DNA of 64,000 nucleotides, taken from NCBI GenBank assembly GCA_011523655.1, contig WTGH01000067.1, forward strand, positions 1-64,000, given 5' to 3'. Position 1 is the stretch's first letter; every line of letters begins with the position of its first letter. The notes beneath the pieces were generated by a model that was not told the origin of the DNA, ran no database searches, and was given only the letters and a program-made list of their open reading frames with translations. The translations under genes were made by a program, and so were the position numbers. Below, piece by piece: positions 27,138 through 35,991 of this stretch. Source of the stretch: Rhodospirillaceae bacterium. Its GTDB lineage: Bacteria; Pseudomonadota; Alphaproteobacteria; Bin65.

Positions 27138-28085
27138 ATGTCAAAAATAACCGCCCTGCCCGAATCCGTCGATGCGACCGAGAGATTGCTCGCCGCCGGC
27201 GCCTATGTCGCCGATCGGTCGCTGGCGACGGCCCTCTATCTGGCGCTGAAGCTCGGCCGGCCGCTGTTCCTCGAAGGCGAGGCCGGCGTCGGCAAGACGG
27301 AAATCGCCAAGGTGCTGGCAGGGTGCCTCGGCCGCGACCTGATCCGGCTGCAATGTTACGAAGGGCTGGACGTTTCGAGCGCGGTCTATGAGTGGAACTA
27401 TGCCCGGCAGATGATCGAGATCCGGCTGGCCGAAGCGACCGGGGATGCCGGCGGCCGGACCGGACGGGCGGCCCTCACCCGGGACGTGTTTTCCGAGGAA
27501 TTCCTGATCAAGCGCCCCCTGCTCCAGGCGTTGGAGCCACGAGAGAGCGGTCCGCCGGTGCTGCTGATCGACGAACTGGACCGCACCGACGAACCCTTCG
27601 AGGCCTTCCTGCTGGAGGTTCTGTCGGATTTCCAGATCACCGTGCCGGAAATCGGCGTCTTCGGCGCCGATACGCCGCCCGTCGTCGTCATTACCTCGAA
27701 CCGGACGCGGGAAATCCACGACGCCCTGAAGCGGCGCTGCTTCTACTATTGGGTCGACTACCCCGACGCCGAGCGCGAACTGGAAATCCTCGGCAAGAAG
27801 GCGCCAGAAGCCGGCGAGGCGCTACGCCGGGATGTCGTGGCCTTCATTCAGAAATTGCGCGATGTCGACCTGTTCAAGCTGCCCGGCGTCGCCGAATCCA
27901 TCGACTGGGCCCAGGCCTTGGCCCAGCTCGACGTCGTCGCCCTGGAGCCGGATACGCTCAACGCCACTCTCGGCACGCTGCTCAAATACCAGGACGATAT
28001 CGAGCGCATCCGCGGCAGCGAAGCCATGCGCATCCTCGACGAAATTCGCACCGAAGCCTCCCTCAACCGGGTGCGCGGGTCCTAG
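27138..28085 (+). CDS. coxD: MoxR-family AAA+ ATPase (CoxD-like)
   Basis: 315 residues. Walker A is GEAGVGKTE (about 51-59), Walker B LLIDELDRTD, and the sensor region is VITSNRTREIHDALKRRCFYYW. In cox clusters CoxD helps mature the Mo/Cu active site, acting with the VWA protein CoxE. ATG 27138 was preferred because GGA lies 6 bases upstream; ATG 27132 would add two residues. It is 27 bases before the coxE-like gene. Confidence 0.88.
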   Translation: MSKITALPESVDATERLLAAGAYVADRSLATALYLALKLGRPLFLEGEAGVGKTEIAKVLAGCLGRDLIRLQCYEGLDVSSAVYEWNYARQMIEIRLAEATGDAGGRTGRAALTRDVFSEEFLIKRPLLQALEPRESGPPVLLIDELDRTDEPFEAFLLEVLSDFQITVPEIGVFGADTPPVVVITSNRTREIHDALKRRCFYYWVDYPDAERELEILGKKAPEAGEALRRDVVAFIQKLRDVDLFKLPGVAESIDWAQALAQLDVVALEPDTLNATLGTLLKYQDDIERIRGSEAMRILDEIRTEASLNRVRGS

Positions 28086-28112
28086 GACAGCGAGACCGGA
28101 CCGGGCGCCGCC

Positions 28113-29369
28113 ATGCCGTTCGACACCCCGCCCGACCCGGAACGGTCCCGCCACGGCGGCGACCCGGGCGGCCGCCTGCCGGAAAATATCATGCACTTCG
28201 CCCGCGTGCTGCGCGCCGCCGGCCTGCCGGTCGGCCCCGGCCAGGTGATCCGGGCGGTCGAGGCGGCCGAGGCGGTCGGTATCGGCACCCGCGACGACTT
28301 CTACTGGACGCTCCACGCGGTCTTCGTGAACCGCCGCGACCAGCGCGACCTGTTCGACCAGGCCTTCCACGTCTTCTGGCGCAATCCGCGGCTGCTGGAA
28401 CGGTTGATGTCCGTCATCCTGCCGACAACGGAAGCGCCGGCGGACGAGGAACGGGAGGAGATGTCGCGGCGGCTCGCGGAGGCGCTGAAGGGCCTGGCGG
28501 AAGCGGCGGGACAGGCGCCGGAGCAGGAGCGCGTCGAACTGGACGCCGTGATGACCTGGACCGACCGCGAGGTCCTGAAGAGCCGCGATTTCGAGAAGAT
28601 GTCGCAAGCCGAAATCGATGCCGCGAAACGGGCACTGGCCCGGATGCGCCTGCCGGTGGAGCGGGTGGCGACCCGGCGCTACCGGTCCGACCCGGCCGGT
28701 CCGCGTATCGACATGCGCCGGATATTGCGGCGCAGCGTGCGCAGCGGCGGAGACACCATCCTGCTCGCGCGCAGACGGCGCAAGACACGGCGGCCGCCGC
28801 TCGTGGTCCTGTGCGATATCTCCGGATCGATGAGCCGCTATTCGCGCATGCTGCTGCACTTCCTGCACGCCGTCACCAACGACCGGGACCGCGTGCACAC
28901 CTTCCTGTTCGGCACGAGGTTGACCAACGTCACACGGTATCTGCGCTACAAGGATGTCGACGAAGCGCTCGACAAGATCGGCCAGGTCGCCGAGGACTGG
29001 GACGGCGGCACGCGCATCGGCCAGACACTCGGCGAATTCAATCGACTGTGGTCGCGCCGGACTCTCGGTCAGGGCGCCATGGTGCTCCTGATTACGGACG
29101 GGCTGGACCGGGACGGCGGCGCCGGGTTGGAGCGGGAAATGGATCGGCTGCACCGCAGTTGCCGCCGGCTGATCTGGCTCAATCCCCTGCTGCGCTACGA
29201 GGGGTTCGAGCCCAAGTCGGCCGGTATCCGGGCCATGTTGCCCCATGTTGACGACTTCCGTACCGTGCACAATCTGGAGAGCCTGGAGCAGCTGAGCGCG
29301 GCGTTCGCCCAGCCCGGAGCCCGGCAGGACAGGAGCGTGACCCGATGGCTGCCGATGCTGAGACCCTGA
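28113..29369 (+). CDS. coxE: VWA-domain protein (CoxE-like)
   Basis: 418 residues. The C-terminal half is a von Willebrand A domain with the MIDAS motif DISGSMSRYS and the later Thr/Asp positions in GGTRIG and LLITDGLDRD. The N-terminal half has ARVLRAAGLPVGPGQV, typical of CoxE/VWA-containing partners of MoxR ATPases. It is predicted to act with CoxD on molybdoenzyme maturation. It overlaps the next gene by 25 bases. Confidence 0.88.
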   Translation: MPFDTPPDPERSRHGGDPGGRLPENIMHFARVLRAAGLPVGPGQVIRAVEAAEAVGIGTRDDFYWTLHAVFVNRRDQRDLFDQAFHVFWRNPRLLERLMSVILPTTEAPADEEREEMSRRLAEALKGLAEAAGQAPEQERVELDAVMTWTDREVLKSRDFEKMSQAEIDAAKRALARMRLPVERVATRRYRSDPAGPRIDMRRILRRSVRSGGDTILLARRRRKTRRPPLVVLCDISGSMSRYSRMLLHFLHAVTNDRDRVHTFLFGTRLTNVTRYLRYKDVDEALDKIGQVAEDWDGGTRIGQTLGEFNRLWSRRTLGQGAMVLLITDGLDRDGGAGLEREMDRLHRSCRRLIWLNPLLRYEGFEPKSAGIRAMLPHVDDFRTVHNLESLEQLSAAFAQPGARQDRSVTRWLPMLRP

Positions 29370-29689
29370 CGCTGTCGAGCGACGAGGTGTTGCGCCGGGC
29401 GGCGTCGTGGCGGGATGCCGGCAAGGACGTGGCCATCGCCACGGTCGTCAACACCTGGGGTTCGTCGCCCCGTCCGGTCGGCAGCCAGCTCGCAGTGAGC
29501 GGAGCGCAGGAAATGATCGGTTCCGTTTCCGGCGGCTGCATCGAAGGCGCGGTGGTCGCCGAGGCGCAGGACGTCATCCGCAGCGGCGCGCCCCGGCTGC
29601 TCGAATTCGGCGTTGCGGACGAGGACGCCTGGGCGGTCGGCCTGGCCTGCGGCGGCCGGGTCGAAGTGTTTGTCGAACGGCTCGACTAG
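29345..29689 (+). CDS. XdhC/CoxI-family N-terminal domain protein
   Basis: 114 residues matching the XdhC_CoxI domain: VVNTWGSSPRPVGSQLAVS and the conserved SVSGGCIEGAVV with its Cys. XdhC proteins bind molybdenum cofactor and support its sulfuration before insertion into molybdoenzymes. It ends in TAG, immediately followed in the same frame by the ATG of the Rossmann-domain gene. In most organisms both domains are in one XdhC protein; here the two halves are separate cistrons, as in several other cox clusters. Confidence 0.85.
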   Translation: MAADAETLTLSSDEVLRRAASWRDAGKDVAIATVVNTWGSSPRPVGSQLAVSGAQEMIGSVSGGCIEGAVVAEAQDVIRSGAPRLLEFGVADEDAWAVGLACGGRVEVFVERLD

Positions 29690-30400
29690 ATGGACCGGAA
29701 CCTGATCGACAGGCTCGCGGCCGCGAAGGCCGGGCACCGCCCGGTTGTCGTTGCGACGGATCTCGCGTCCGGCGAAAAGACCTGGATCGAGGGCGGAACG
29801 GCCGCCGGGCCGGTGCGCGTCGACGAAACCCTGCTCGCCGCCGCCAACACCGCGCAGCGCGACGACAGGAGCCGGACGATCGAGACAAACGACGGCCGCC
29901 GCCTCTTCCTGCACGTCTTCAACCCGCCGCTGCGGCTCCTGATCGTCGGCGCCGTCCATATCGCGCAGTCGCTGGCGCCGATCGCCGCGCTTGCCGGCTA
30001 TGCCGTGACGGTTATCGATCCCCGGGGATCATTCGCCACCGCAGACCGGTTTCCGAGCGTTGTCCTGACCGACGATTGGCCCGACGAGGCCCTGGCGGCC
30101 CTGAAGCCCGACGCGCGCACCGCGATCGTCACCCTCACCCACGACCCGAAGCTCGACGATCCTGCCCTGCACAGCGCCTTGCGATCCGATTGTTTCTATA
30201 TCGGCTCCCTGGGCTCGCGCCGGACCCATGCCTCGCGGGTCCAGCGGCTGCAGCAGGCGGGTTTCGGCAGCGATGAGATCGCCCGTATCCGCGGGCCGAT
30301 CGGCCTCGACATCGGCGCAACGTCGCCGGCAGAGATAGCCCTCGCGATTATGGGCGAAATTACGGCGACGCTTCGCAGACCGCAGGCGAAAGCCGCCTGA
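29690..30400 (+). CDS. XdhC Rossmann-domain protein
   Basis: 236 residues matching the NAD-binding half of XdhC (XdhC_C). It has FNPPLRLLIVGAVHIAQSLA (about 78-97), IDPRGSFATADRF, the conserved DPKLDDPAL, and IGSLGSRRTHASR. In the GAVH position many homologues have GAGH. It is presumed to work with the preceding 114-residue half in loading the molybdenum cofactor. Its start directly abuts the previous TAG, so translation is probably coupled. Confidence 0.85.
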   Translation: MDRNLIDRLAAAKAGHRPVVVATDLASGEKTWIEGGTAAGPVRVDETLLAAANTAQRDDRSRTIETNDGRRLFLHVFNPPLRLLIVGAVHIAQSLAPIAALAGYAVTVIDPRGSFATADRFPSVVLTDDWPDEALAALKPDARTAIVTLTHDPKLDDPALHSALRSDCFYIGSLGSRRTHASRVQRLQQAGFGSDEIARIRGPIGLDIGATSPAEIALAIMGEITATLRRPQAKAA

Positions 30401-30408
30401 CCGGAACG

Positions 30409-32274
30409 ATGGATTTCGGTTCCGTTCCGATACAGGAGGCCGAAGGCGCCATTCTCGCCCACGCCGTCAGGACGGCGGCCGGCCGCCTCGCCAAGGGCCG
30501 GCGGCTGACGAAAGACGACCTCGCCGCCATTGCGGGCGCCGGCTTCGACAGAATCGCGGTCGCCCGCCTGGATCCGGACGATCTGGACGAAAACGATGCC
30601 GCCGCGCGCATAGCCGCCGCTCTCGCCTCGGCCAGCCTGCGCGCCGGGCCGGCCGCGAACGGCCGCTGCAACCTGTATGCCCGATACGCCGGCCTGGCCC
30701 TGGTCGATGCCGCCGGCGTCAGTGCGGCCAACCGGATCGCGGAATCGCTCACCCTGGCGACTCTACCGGCATTATCGCCAGTGGTTCGCGACCAGCTCGT
30801 CGCAACCGTCAAGATCATCACCTTCGGCGCTCCGGCCGGGAACGTCGAACGGGTGGCCGATGCTGCGGCGGGCACGGTATCGATCGCCGCCTACCGCGCC
30901 CAGACCGCGGCGCTGATCCAGACCCGGCTGCCCCACACAAGCGCGGCCCTGCTGGCGAAGACCGAGCGTTCGACCCGCGAACGCCTCGCCCGGATCGGTG
31001 CGGCCGTGACCCATGTCCGAACGACGGAACACCGCGAAGACGCACTTGCCGATGCGCTTGCGCAGGCAGCCGCGGCTGCGGACCTGATTGCCGTGATCGG
31101 CGCATCGGCCATCGCGGACCGGCGCGACGTCGTCCCCGCAGCCATCGTTGCAGCCGGCGGAACCGTCAAGCATTTCGGTCTGCCGGTCGATCCCGGCAAT
31201 CTGACCCTGCTGGCCCGGCTGGGAAAGGCCACCGTCGTAGCCATGCCGGGTTCGGCCCGTTCGCCCCGGGAACAGGGCTCCGACTGGCTGCTCGAACGGC
31301 TCGCCGCCGGCCTGCCCGTCGATGCCGAGACCATCGCCGGTTTCGGCGTCGGCGGCCTGCTCAAGGAAATCCGCTCCCGGCCCATGCTGCGCGACCGCGA
31401 GCCGCCGGGCGCGCAGAAACCCGAACCGGTCGTCGACGCCATCCTGCTGGCAGCCGGGCAATCGACGCGGATGGGCGCACGCAACAAGCTGCTGGAGCCG
31501 GTCGGCGGCGAGCCGATGATCCGGCGCGTGGCGGCAGCGGTCCGCAGCGCCGCAATCCGCCGCCTGATCGTCGTGACCGGCCACGAAGCAGGCCGGGTGC
31601 GCGATGCGCTCTCGGGCCTGAATTGCGCTTTCGCCGACAACCCGGACTATCCGTCCGGCATGGGCTCGTCGGTCGCCGCCGGCGCCCGGGCGGCATTCGA
31701 GACGCCCGATCCGCCGGACGCCGCCATCGTTTGCCTTGGCGACATGCCGGACATCGCGCCGGCGACGCTGGACGCGTTGATCGCCAACTACGATCCGCGG
31801 GACGGCCGCACCATCGTTGCCGCCGCCAGCGGCGGGCAACGCGGGAATCCGGTGCTGTGGGACCGGCGCTTCGCCGACGACCTGGCGAGCCTGGGCGGCG
31901 ACACCGGCGGGCGAGACATCCTGCAGGAGCATGCCGGCCAGGTCGTGACCGTGGAAATGGACGACGACGCCGTACTGCGCGACGTCGATACGCCGGTAGC
32001 GCTCGAAGCCTATCGGGAAAGAACGGGCGGCGATCCGGCCGGCTGTGCCGCCCGGGCCCCAATACCGAAACTCAATTGGCGACCAGCACGAAGTCGTACT
32101 CGACCTTCTGGTAGGGCGCCGAGACGCCGTAGGCGCTGGCCTCCTCCGCATCGGCGGTCTCGTCGAAATCGACCCGTAGCGAATCGCGCACGGCGAACAC
32201 GGCGTCGCGGTCGATCCAGTCATCGTCGCCGGGGAACAGCTCCGTCACCAGCGGGAGATAGCCGTCGGCGTTGA
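30409..32274 (+). CDS. Molybdopterin-binding domain fused to MobA/MocA-like nucleotidyltransferase
   Basis: The N-terminal ~340 residues are a MoaB/MoeA-type molybdopterin-binding region (ending with GVGGLLKEIRSRPMLRD). Residues ~344-540 are a MocA-like NTP transferase: ILLAAGQSTRMGARNKLLEP, then CLGDMP and DVDTPVALEAY. This fusion is known from molybdoenzyme clusters and probably makes the cytosine-dinucleotide cofactor form used by CoxL-type enzymes. The normal domain end is near 32030, yet the frame stays open to 32274, giving ~75 Arg-rich extra residues that overlap the convergent dioxygenase gene by 203 bases. A lost stop or a small assembly error is possible. Confidence 0.82.
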   Translation: MDFGSVPIQEAEGAILAHAVRTAAGRLAKGRRLTKDDLAAIAGAGFDRIAVARLDPDDLDENDAAARIAAALASASLRAGPAANGRCNLYARYAGLALVDAAGVSAANRIAESLTLATLPALSPVVRDQLVATVKIITFGAPAGNVERVADAAAGTVSIAAYRAQTAALIQTRLPHTSAALLAKTERSTRERLARIGAAVTHVRTTEHREDALADALAQAAAAADLIAVIGASAIADRRDVVPAAIVAAGGTVKHFGLPVDPGNLTLLARLGKATVVAMPGSARSPREQGSDWLLERLAAGLPVDAETIAGFGVGGLLKEIRSRPMLRDREPPGAQKPEPVVDAILLAAGQSTRMGARNKLLEPVGGEPMIRRVAAAVRSAAIRRLIVVTGHEAGRVRDALSGLNCAFADNPDYPSGMGSSVAAGARAAFETPDPPDAAIVCLGDMPDIAPATLDALIANYDPRDGRTIVAAASGGQRGNPVLWDRRFADDLASLGGDTGGRDILQEHAGQVVTVEMDDDAVLRDVDTPVALEAYRERTGGDPAGCAARAPIPKLNWRPARSRTRPSGRAPRRRRRWPPPHRRSRRNRPVANRARRTRRRGRSSHRRRGTAPSPAGDSRRR

Positions 32275-32935
32275 TCCAGATATGGTAGTGCGCCGGCCGC
32301 CAGGCGGTGCGCGAGGTGGAGCGCAGGATCTCGCCGGCCGGTCCGTCGTCCGGCACCGTGTAGGACACCGGTTTCACCGTGCGCACGCCATACCGGCCGT
32401 CCGCTCCGGTGAACTGGTGGCAGCGCAGGTTGGGCACCGCCCCCTCGTGGGTCTCCTGCACGTCGTACAGGCCGTTCGACTGGGTCTGCCAGAAATCGAG
32501 GCGCGCGCCTTCGACCGGTTCGGACTGTTCGTTGAGCACGCGGCCGGTCAGCACCACCTCCGTGCCGGGATCGTCGCCGGCGAGATTGCCTTTGAGCGGG
32601 ACTTCCGGCGCGCCGCCGACGAAGAACGGGCCGAGCGCGCTGTATTCCGTCCCGCTGGTCACGCCCCGGCCCTTGATCATGTCGACCAGCGACGACAGGC
32701 CGAGAATATCGGAGGTCAGAATAAACTCGTTGCGCTCCGGCGTCGAAATCTTGCCGGCGTCGTAGAGATACTGGATGCCCCGCATCCACTCGCCCTGCTG
32801 CAAGCCCACGTCCCGGGCAAAGGCGTGCATATGCTTGACCAGGCTGGTCATGATCTCCTTGAGCCGCGGGTCCTCGGTCCCTTCCATGGTCTGGAGCACG
32901 GCTTCGGTGATGTTGTCTTCCTGCAGATTGCGCAT
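32072..32935 (-). CDS. Intradiol ring-cleavage dioxygenase (catechol / hydroxyquinol 1,2-dioxygenase type)
   Basis: 287 residues. The N-terminal dioxygenase helical domain (about 20-100) is followed by the catalytic beta domain. The ferric ligands are visible as Tyr157 (NGLYDV), Tyr192 (PVSYTVPDDGP), His216 and His218 (RPAHYHIWI). Enzymes of this family open catechol or hydroxyquinol between the hydroxyls. The catechol versus hydroxyquinol choice is not decided by motif. ATG 32935 follows AGGGAAAG. It lies downstream of the malonyl-CoA synthetase on the same strand; no muconate-pathway genes are nearby. Confidence 0.85.
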   Translation of the reverse strand: MRNLQEDNITEAVLQTMEGTEDPRLKEIMTSLVKHMHAFARDVGLQQGEWMRGIQYLYDAGKISTPERNEFILTSDILGLSSLVDMIKGRGVTSGTEYSALGPFFVGGAPEVPLKGNLAGDDPGTEVVLTGRVLNEQSEPVEGARLDFWQTQSNGLYDVQETHEGAVPNLRCHQFTGADGRYGVRTVKPVSYTVPDDGPAGEILRSTSRTAWRPAHYHIWINADGYLPLVTELFPGDDDWIDRDAVFAVRDSLRVDFDETADAEEASAYGVSAPYQKVEYDFVLVAN

Positions 32936-32982
32936 CGGTCTTTCCCTGCCTTTGCGTTTCCTCGTTCGGCCTATAGAGACGC

Positions 32983-32999
32983 GACGGCCGCGGGCCGTC
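32983..32999 (-). terminator. Short hairpin between matB and the dioxygenase
   Basis: GACGGCC and GGCCGTC pair perfectly around GCG in the 78-base gap. No T-run follows, so termination is uncertain. Confidence 0.3.
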
Positions 33000-33013
33000 A
33001 ATGCCCGGCCCGG

Positions 33014-34528
33014 TTATCCGGTGTAGATGTTCGTATACCGGTCGCGCAGGGCATTCTTCTGGACCTTGCCCATGGCGTTGCGCGGTAATTCGTCGACGAT
33101 GAAGAGCCGCTTCGGCTGCTTGAACCTGGCCAGTGTGTCCGCCAGGCCGGCCAGGAGCGCTTCCGGATCCAGTTCGGCCGACCCGTCGGGCACCACCGCT
33201 CCGGTCACGCCCTCGCCGAAGTCCGGGTGGGCAATGCCGAACACCGCGGATTCCCGAACGCCCGGCAGCGCGTCGAGGCATTGCTCGACCTCTTTGGGAT
33301 AGACGTTCAAACCGCCGGAAATTATCAGGTCCTTCGCCCGGCCGACGATGGAGACCCGGCCGGTTTCATCGATCGTCGCCATGTCGCCGGAAACGAAAAA
33401 TCCGTCGGGACGGAATTCCTCCGCGGTCTTGTCCGGCAGGCGCCAGTAACCGGAAAACACGTTCGGGCCGGTCATCTCCAGCACGCCGACGCCGCCCCGC
33501 GGCACCTCGCGGCCGGCCTCGTCGGCGATACGGACGGACACGCCCGGAAGCGCAAAGCCGACGGTGCCGGCGACGCGCTCTCCGTCGAGCGGATTGCTGC
33601 ACGCCATGCCGACTTCCGTCATGCCGTAGCGCTCCAGAATCCGTTTGCCGGTCCGCGCCTCAAAGGCGGCGAAGGTTTCCTCCAGCAGGGGCGCCGAACC
33701 GGAAATGAACAGGCGGACGTTGCGGGCGGCCTCTGCCGTGAATTCGGGCGTATCGAGCAGGCGGGTATAGTAGGTCGGCACGCCCATCATGACCGTTGCA
33801 TCGGACAGCCGGGCAATCGCCCTTTCCGCGGCGAATCCGTGCTGGAAAATAACCCGAGCCCCGCTTAGCAACGCGCAGTGCAGCGCCACGAAAAGGCCGT
33901 GGACGTGATAGATCGGCAGGGCGTGCAGCAGCACATCGCCGCCCGTGAAGCCCCAATAATCCCGCAGAACCAAGGCATTGGACGCCAGGTTGCCGTGGGT
34001 CAGCATCGCACCCTTGGGCCGGCCGGTCGTGCCGGAGGTGTAGAGGATCGCTGCGAGATCGTCGGCACTGCGCGCCGCAACGTCAGCTGCGGCCGGCGCC
34101 GTCCCGGCGGCGTCGAGAAGCGAGCCCGAACCGTCGCCCAGGGTCACGACCGCGCCGACACCGGTCTTACGCGCCAGCGCTTCGGCCGTCTCGCTATCCG
34201 AATGCCGGCACACGAAGACGGCCGCTTCGGCGTCTGACAGAAAATAGGCGACTTCCTGCGCGGTATAAGCGGTGTTGACGGGGACAAAGACCAGCCCCGC
34301 GCGCAGGCAGGCCAGGTAGAGCATCACGGCGTCCGGCGACTTGTCGACCTGGGCAACGACGCGGTCGCCCGCCATCGCGCCATGTGCGGCGAGCGCCGTG
34401 GCAATCCGGGCCGCCCGCCTGTCGATGTCGCGATACAGCAGTGGCGGCCCGCTCTCGACGTCCAGGAACACGGCGGCGGGATCTGCCGGAAACTGCGCCG
34501 CGATCAGCGCGTAGAGATTGTCGGACAT
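33014..34528 (-). CDS. matB: Malonyl-CoA synthetase (acyl-adenylate-forming)
   Basis: About 504 residues of the ANL superfamily. ILYTSGTTGRPKGAMLTHGN is the P-loop, RYGMTEVG the A5 motif, and Gly-Asp-Met (SGDMA) and GRAKDLIISGG the hinge region, with the catalytic lysine near the C-terminus in MGKVQKN. Family similarity is to MatB, which joins malonate and CoA. ATG 34528 (MSDNLY) was chosen; ATG 34537 would add three residues. No malonate transporter or decarboxylase gene is adjacent. Confidence 0.83.
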   Translation of the reverse strand: MSDNLYALIAAQFPADPAAVFLDVESGPPLLYRDIDRRAARIATALAAHGAMAGDRVVAQVDKSPDAVMLYLACLRAGLVFVPVNTAYTAQEVAYFLSDAEAAVFVCRHSDSETAEALARKTGVGAVVTLGDGSGSLLDAAGTAPAAADVAARSADDLAAILYTSGTTGRPKGAMLTHGNLASNALVLRDYWGFTGGDVLLHALPIYHVHGLFVALHCALLSGARVIFQHGFAAERAIARLSDATVMMGVPTYYTRLLDTPEFTAEAARNVRLFISGSAPLLEETFAAFEARTGKRILERYGMTEVGMACSNPLDGERVAGTVGFALPGVSVRIADEAGREVPRGGVGVLEMTGPNVFSGYWRLPDKTAEEFRPDGFFVSGDMATIDETGRVSIVGRAKDLIISGGLNVYPKEVEQCLDALPGVRESAVFGIAHPDFGEGVTGAVVPDGSAELDPEALLAGLADTLARFKQPKRLFIVDELPRNAMGKVQKNALRDRYTNIYTG

Positions 34529-34618
34529 GTTTTCCATAAGCGGCCAGGCGTTTGACGCATTCAGTCCTGCCGCAGCGGTCCGCTCAAGCGGGCAAATCGC
34601 CCGTCCCGCCCGCCGCCG

Positions 34619-35509
34619 TCATTCGCTCTTCCGTTCCAGACGCTGCCGGATACGGGCTGCAAAGTCGGGCCGGTCGGCAACCAGCGGCAGCAGTTTGCGC
34701 CAGTAATTCTTACCCTCGGCTTCGCGCCCCAGATCGAAAGCGTGGCGGCCAAGATAGTACAGCGCAAGCGGGTGACGCGGCTCCAGGGCATGCAGCCGTT
34801 CGAAGAGTTCGAGCAATTGCGGGTCGACCGGATCGTCCGGATCGCGCAGGCGGAGGACGGCCATCGTGTAGAGCGTCAGGACGCGGACATTGTCCGGCGC
34901 CAGGGCGACGGCCCGGCCGTAGGCATCGGCGGACTTGTCCAGCTCGCCGAGCACACTGAGGGCCCGGCCGAGGCGCAGCCAGCCGGCAAGATCGCCGGGG
35001 TTCTCTTCCAGCCGTTCGGCCAATCCGGCAACCATGCCGCGGATCATCTCCTGCCGCTCCTCCGGGGTCATCCGCTCGGCGGCGCGCACGTCTTCGGCGC
35101 TCGGGCCGCGCGGCCTCTCCTGCACCGTCAGCATGCTGCGATCGGCGAGCTCGGGACGGCCGAGCACGGCGTAGAGAGCCAGGCTCAGCGCCGGCACTGC
35201 CGCCGCCAGCAGCAGGACGGTCGGGCGCGACAGTGTTTGCATCGTGCCGGAACTTTCCGCTTCCCTCCGGCCCTCGGCGGCCAGCGCGCGCCGGCGGATT
35301 TCATTGCGCGCCGCCTCGGCCTCCGCTGCCTCGATCGTGCCGCGCGCCAGGTCCCGGTCGAGTTCGCGAAGCTGATCGCGATAGACCTCCAGGTCGTGTT
35401 CCGCCGCGCCGGCGACCGGCGCAGTTTCAGACCCGCCGCGCGGATAGAGGCGCCACAGGATGGCCGCGCCGGCCGCGATGCCCAGAAGCGCAGCGATCAG
35501 CCAGATCAC
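34619..35509 (-). CDS. ccmI: Cytochrome c maturation protein CcmI
   Basis: 296 residues. An N-terminal helix (MIWLIAALLGIAAGAAIL) is followed by a soluble linker, a second hydrophobic segment (about 93-112), and a periplasmic TPR-like region (AGWLRLGRALSVLGELDKSA). CcmI chaperones apocytochrome c to the CcmF/H heme ligation complex. Its ATG overlaps the ccmH stop by 4 bases. Last gene of the ccmDEFGHI operon. Confidence 0.9.
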   Translation of the reverse strand: MIWLIAALLGIAAGAAILWRLYPRGGSETAPVAGAAEHDLEVYRDQLRELDRDLARGTIEAAEAEAARNEIRRRALAAEGRREAESSGTMQTLSRPTVLLLAAAVPALSLALYAVLGRPELADRSMLTVQERPRGPSAEDVRAAERMTPEERQEMIRGMVAGLAERLEENPGDLAGWLRLGRALSVLGELDKSADAYGRAVALAPDNVRVLTLYTMAVLRLRDPDDPVDPQLLELFERLHALEPRHPLALYYLGRHAFDLGREAEGKNYWRKLLPLVADRPDFAARIRQRLERKSE

Positions 35510-35991
35510 TTCTCATCTCCGCGGTCCCGGAGCAGCGCATCGGCGCGGGCGGCCTCTTCCGCCGGGAGGCCCGCGGCTTCCGTCGCTCCTCGCGGTCGGC
35601 GCAATCGCCAGAGCAGGAACAGGAGCGCGGCCAGAAGCGCCACCGCCGGCCCGAACCAAAGCAGCCAGGTCCGCTCGTCGACCGGCGGGCGCAGCAGGAC
35701 GAAATCGCCGTAGCGTGCATGGACATAGGCGATGACTTCGCGGTCGCTGTCTCCCGCCGTCAACCGCTTGCGCACCAGCCGGCGCAGGTCGCGCGCCAGC
35801 GGCGCATCCGAATCGTCGATCGACTGGTTCTGGCAGACCAGGCAGCGCAGCTCGCGGCCGATGTCCCGGGCGCGGCCTTCCAGCTTCGCATCCTCCAGCG
35901 CCTCCCCCGGCCCGATGGCCGGCGCGGGCGCTATCGGTGCGGCGATCGCAACGAACAGCGCGAGCAGAATCGGGGCAGCGTACCGCCTCAT
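35506..35991 (-). CDS. ccmH: Cytochrome c maturation protein CcmH
   Basis: 161 residues with a signal-like N-terminus, the redox motif LRCLVCQNQS (Cys-X2-Cys) that reduces apocytochrome c cysteines, and a C-terminal membrane helix (LLWFGPAVALLAALLFLLW). The start overlaps the ccmG stop by 4 bases (ATGA). Confidence 0.92.
   Translation of the reverse strand: MRRYAAPILLALFVAIAAPIAPAPAIGPGEALEDAKLEGRARDIGRELRCLVCQNQSIDDSDAPLARDLRRLVRKRLTAGDSDREVIAYVHARYGDFVLLRPPVDERTWLLWFGPAVALLAALLFLLWRLRRPRGATEAAGLPAEEAARADALLRDRGDEK

Noticed and set aside
29687-29689. TAG between the XdhC halves as a pyrrolysine codon
   Set aside because: No pyl genes are visible, alphaproteobacteria are not known for pyrrolysine, and the ATG immediately after TAG explains the frame as a second cistron.
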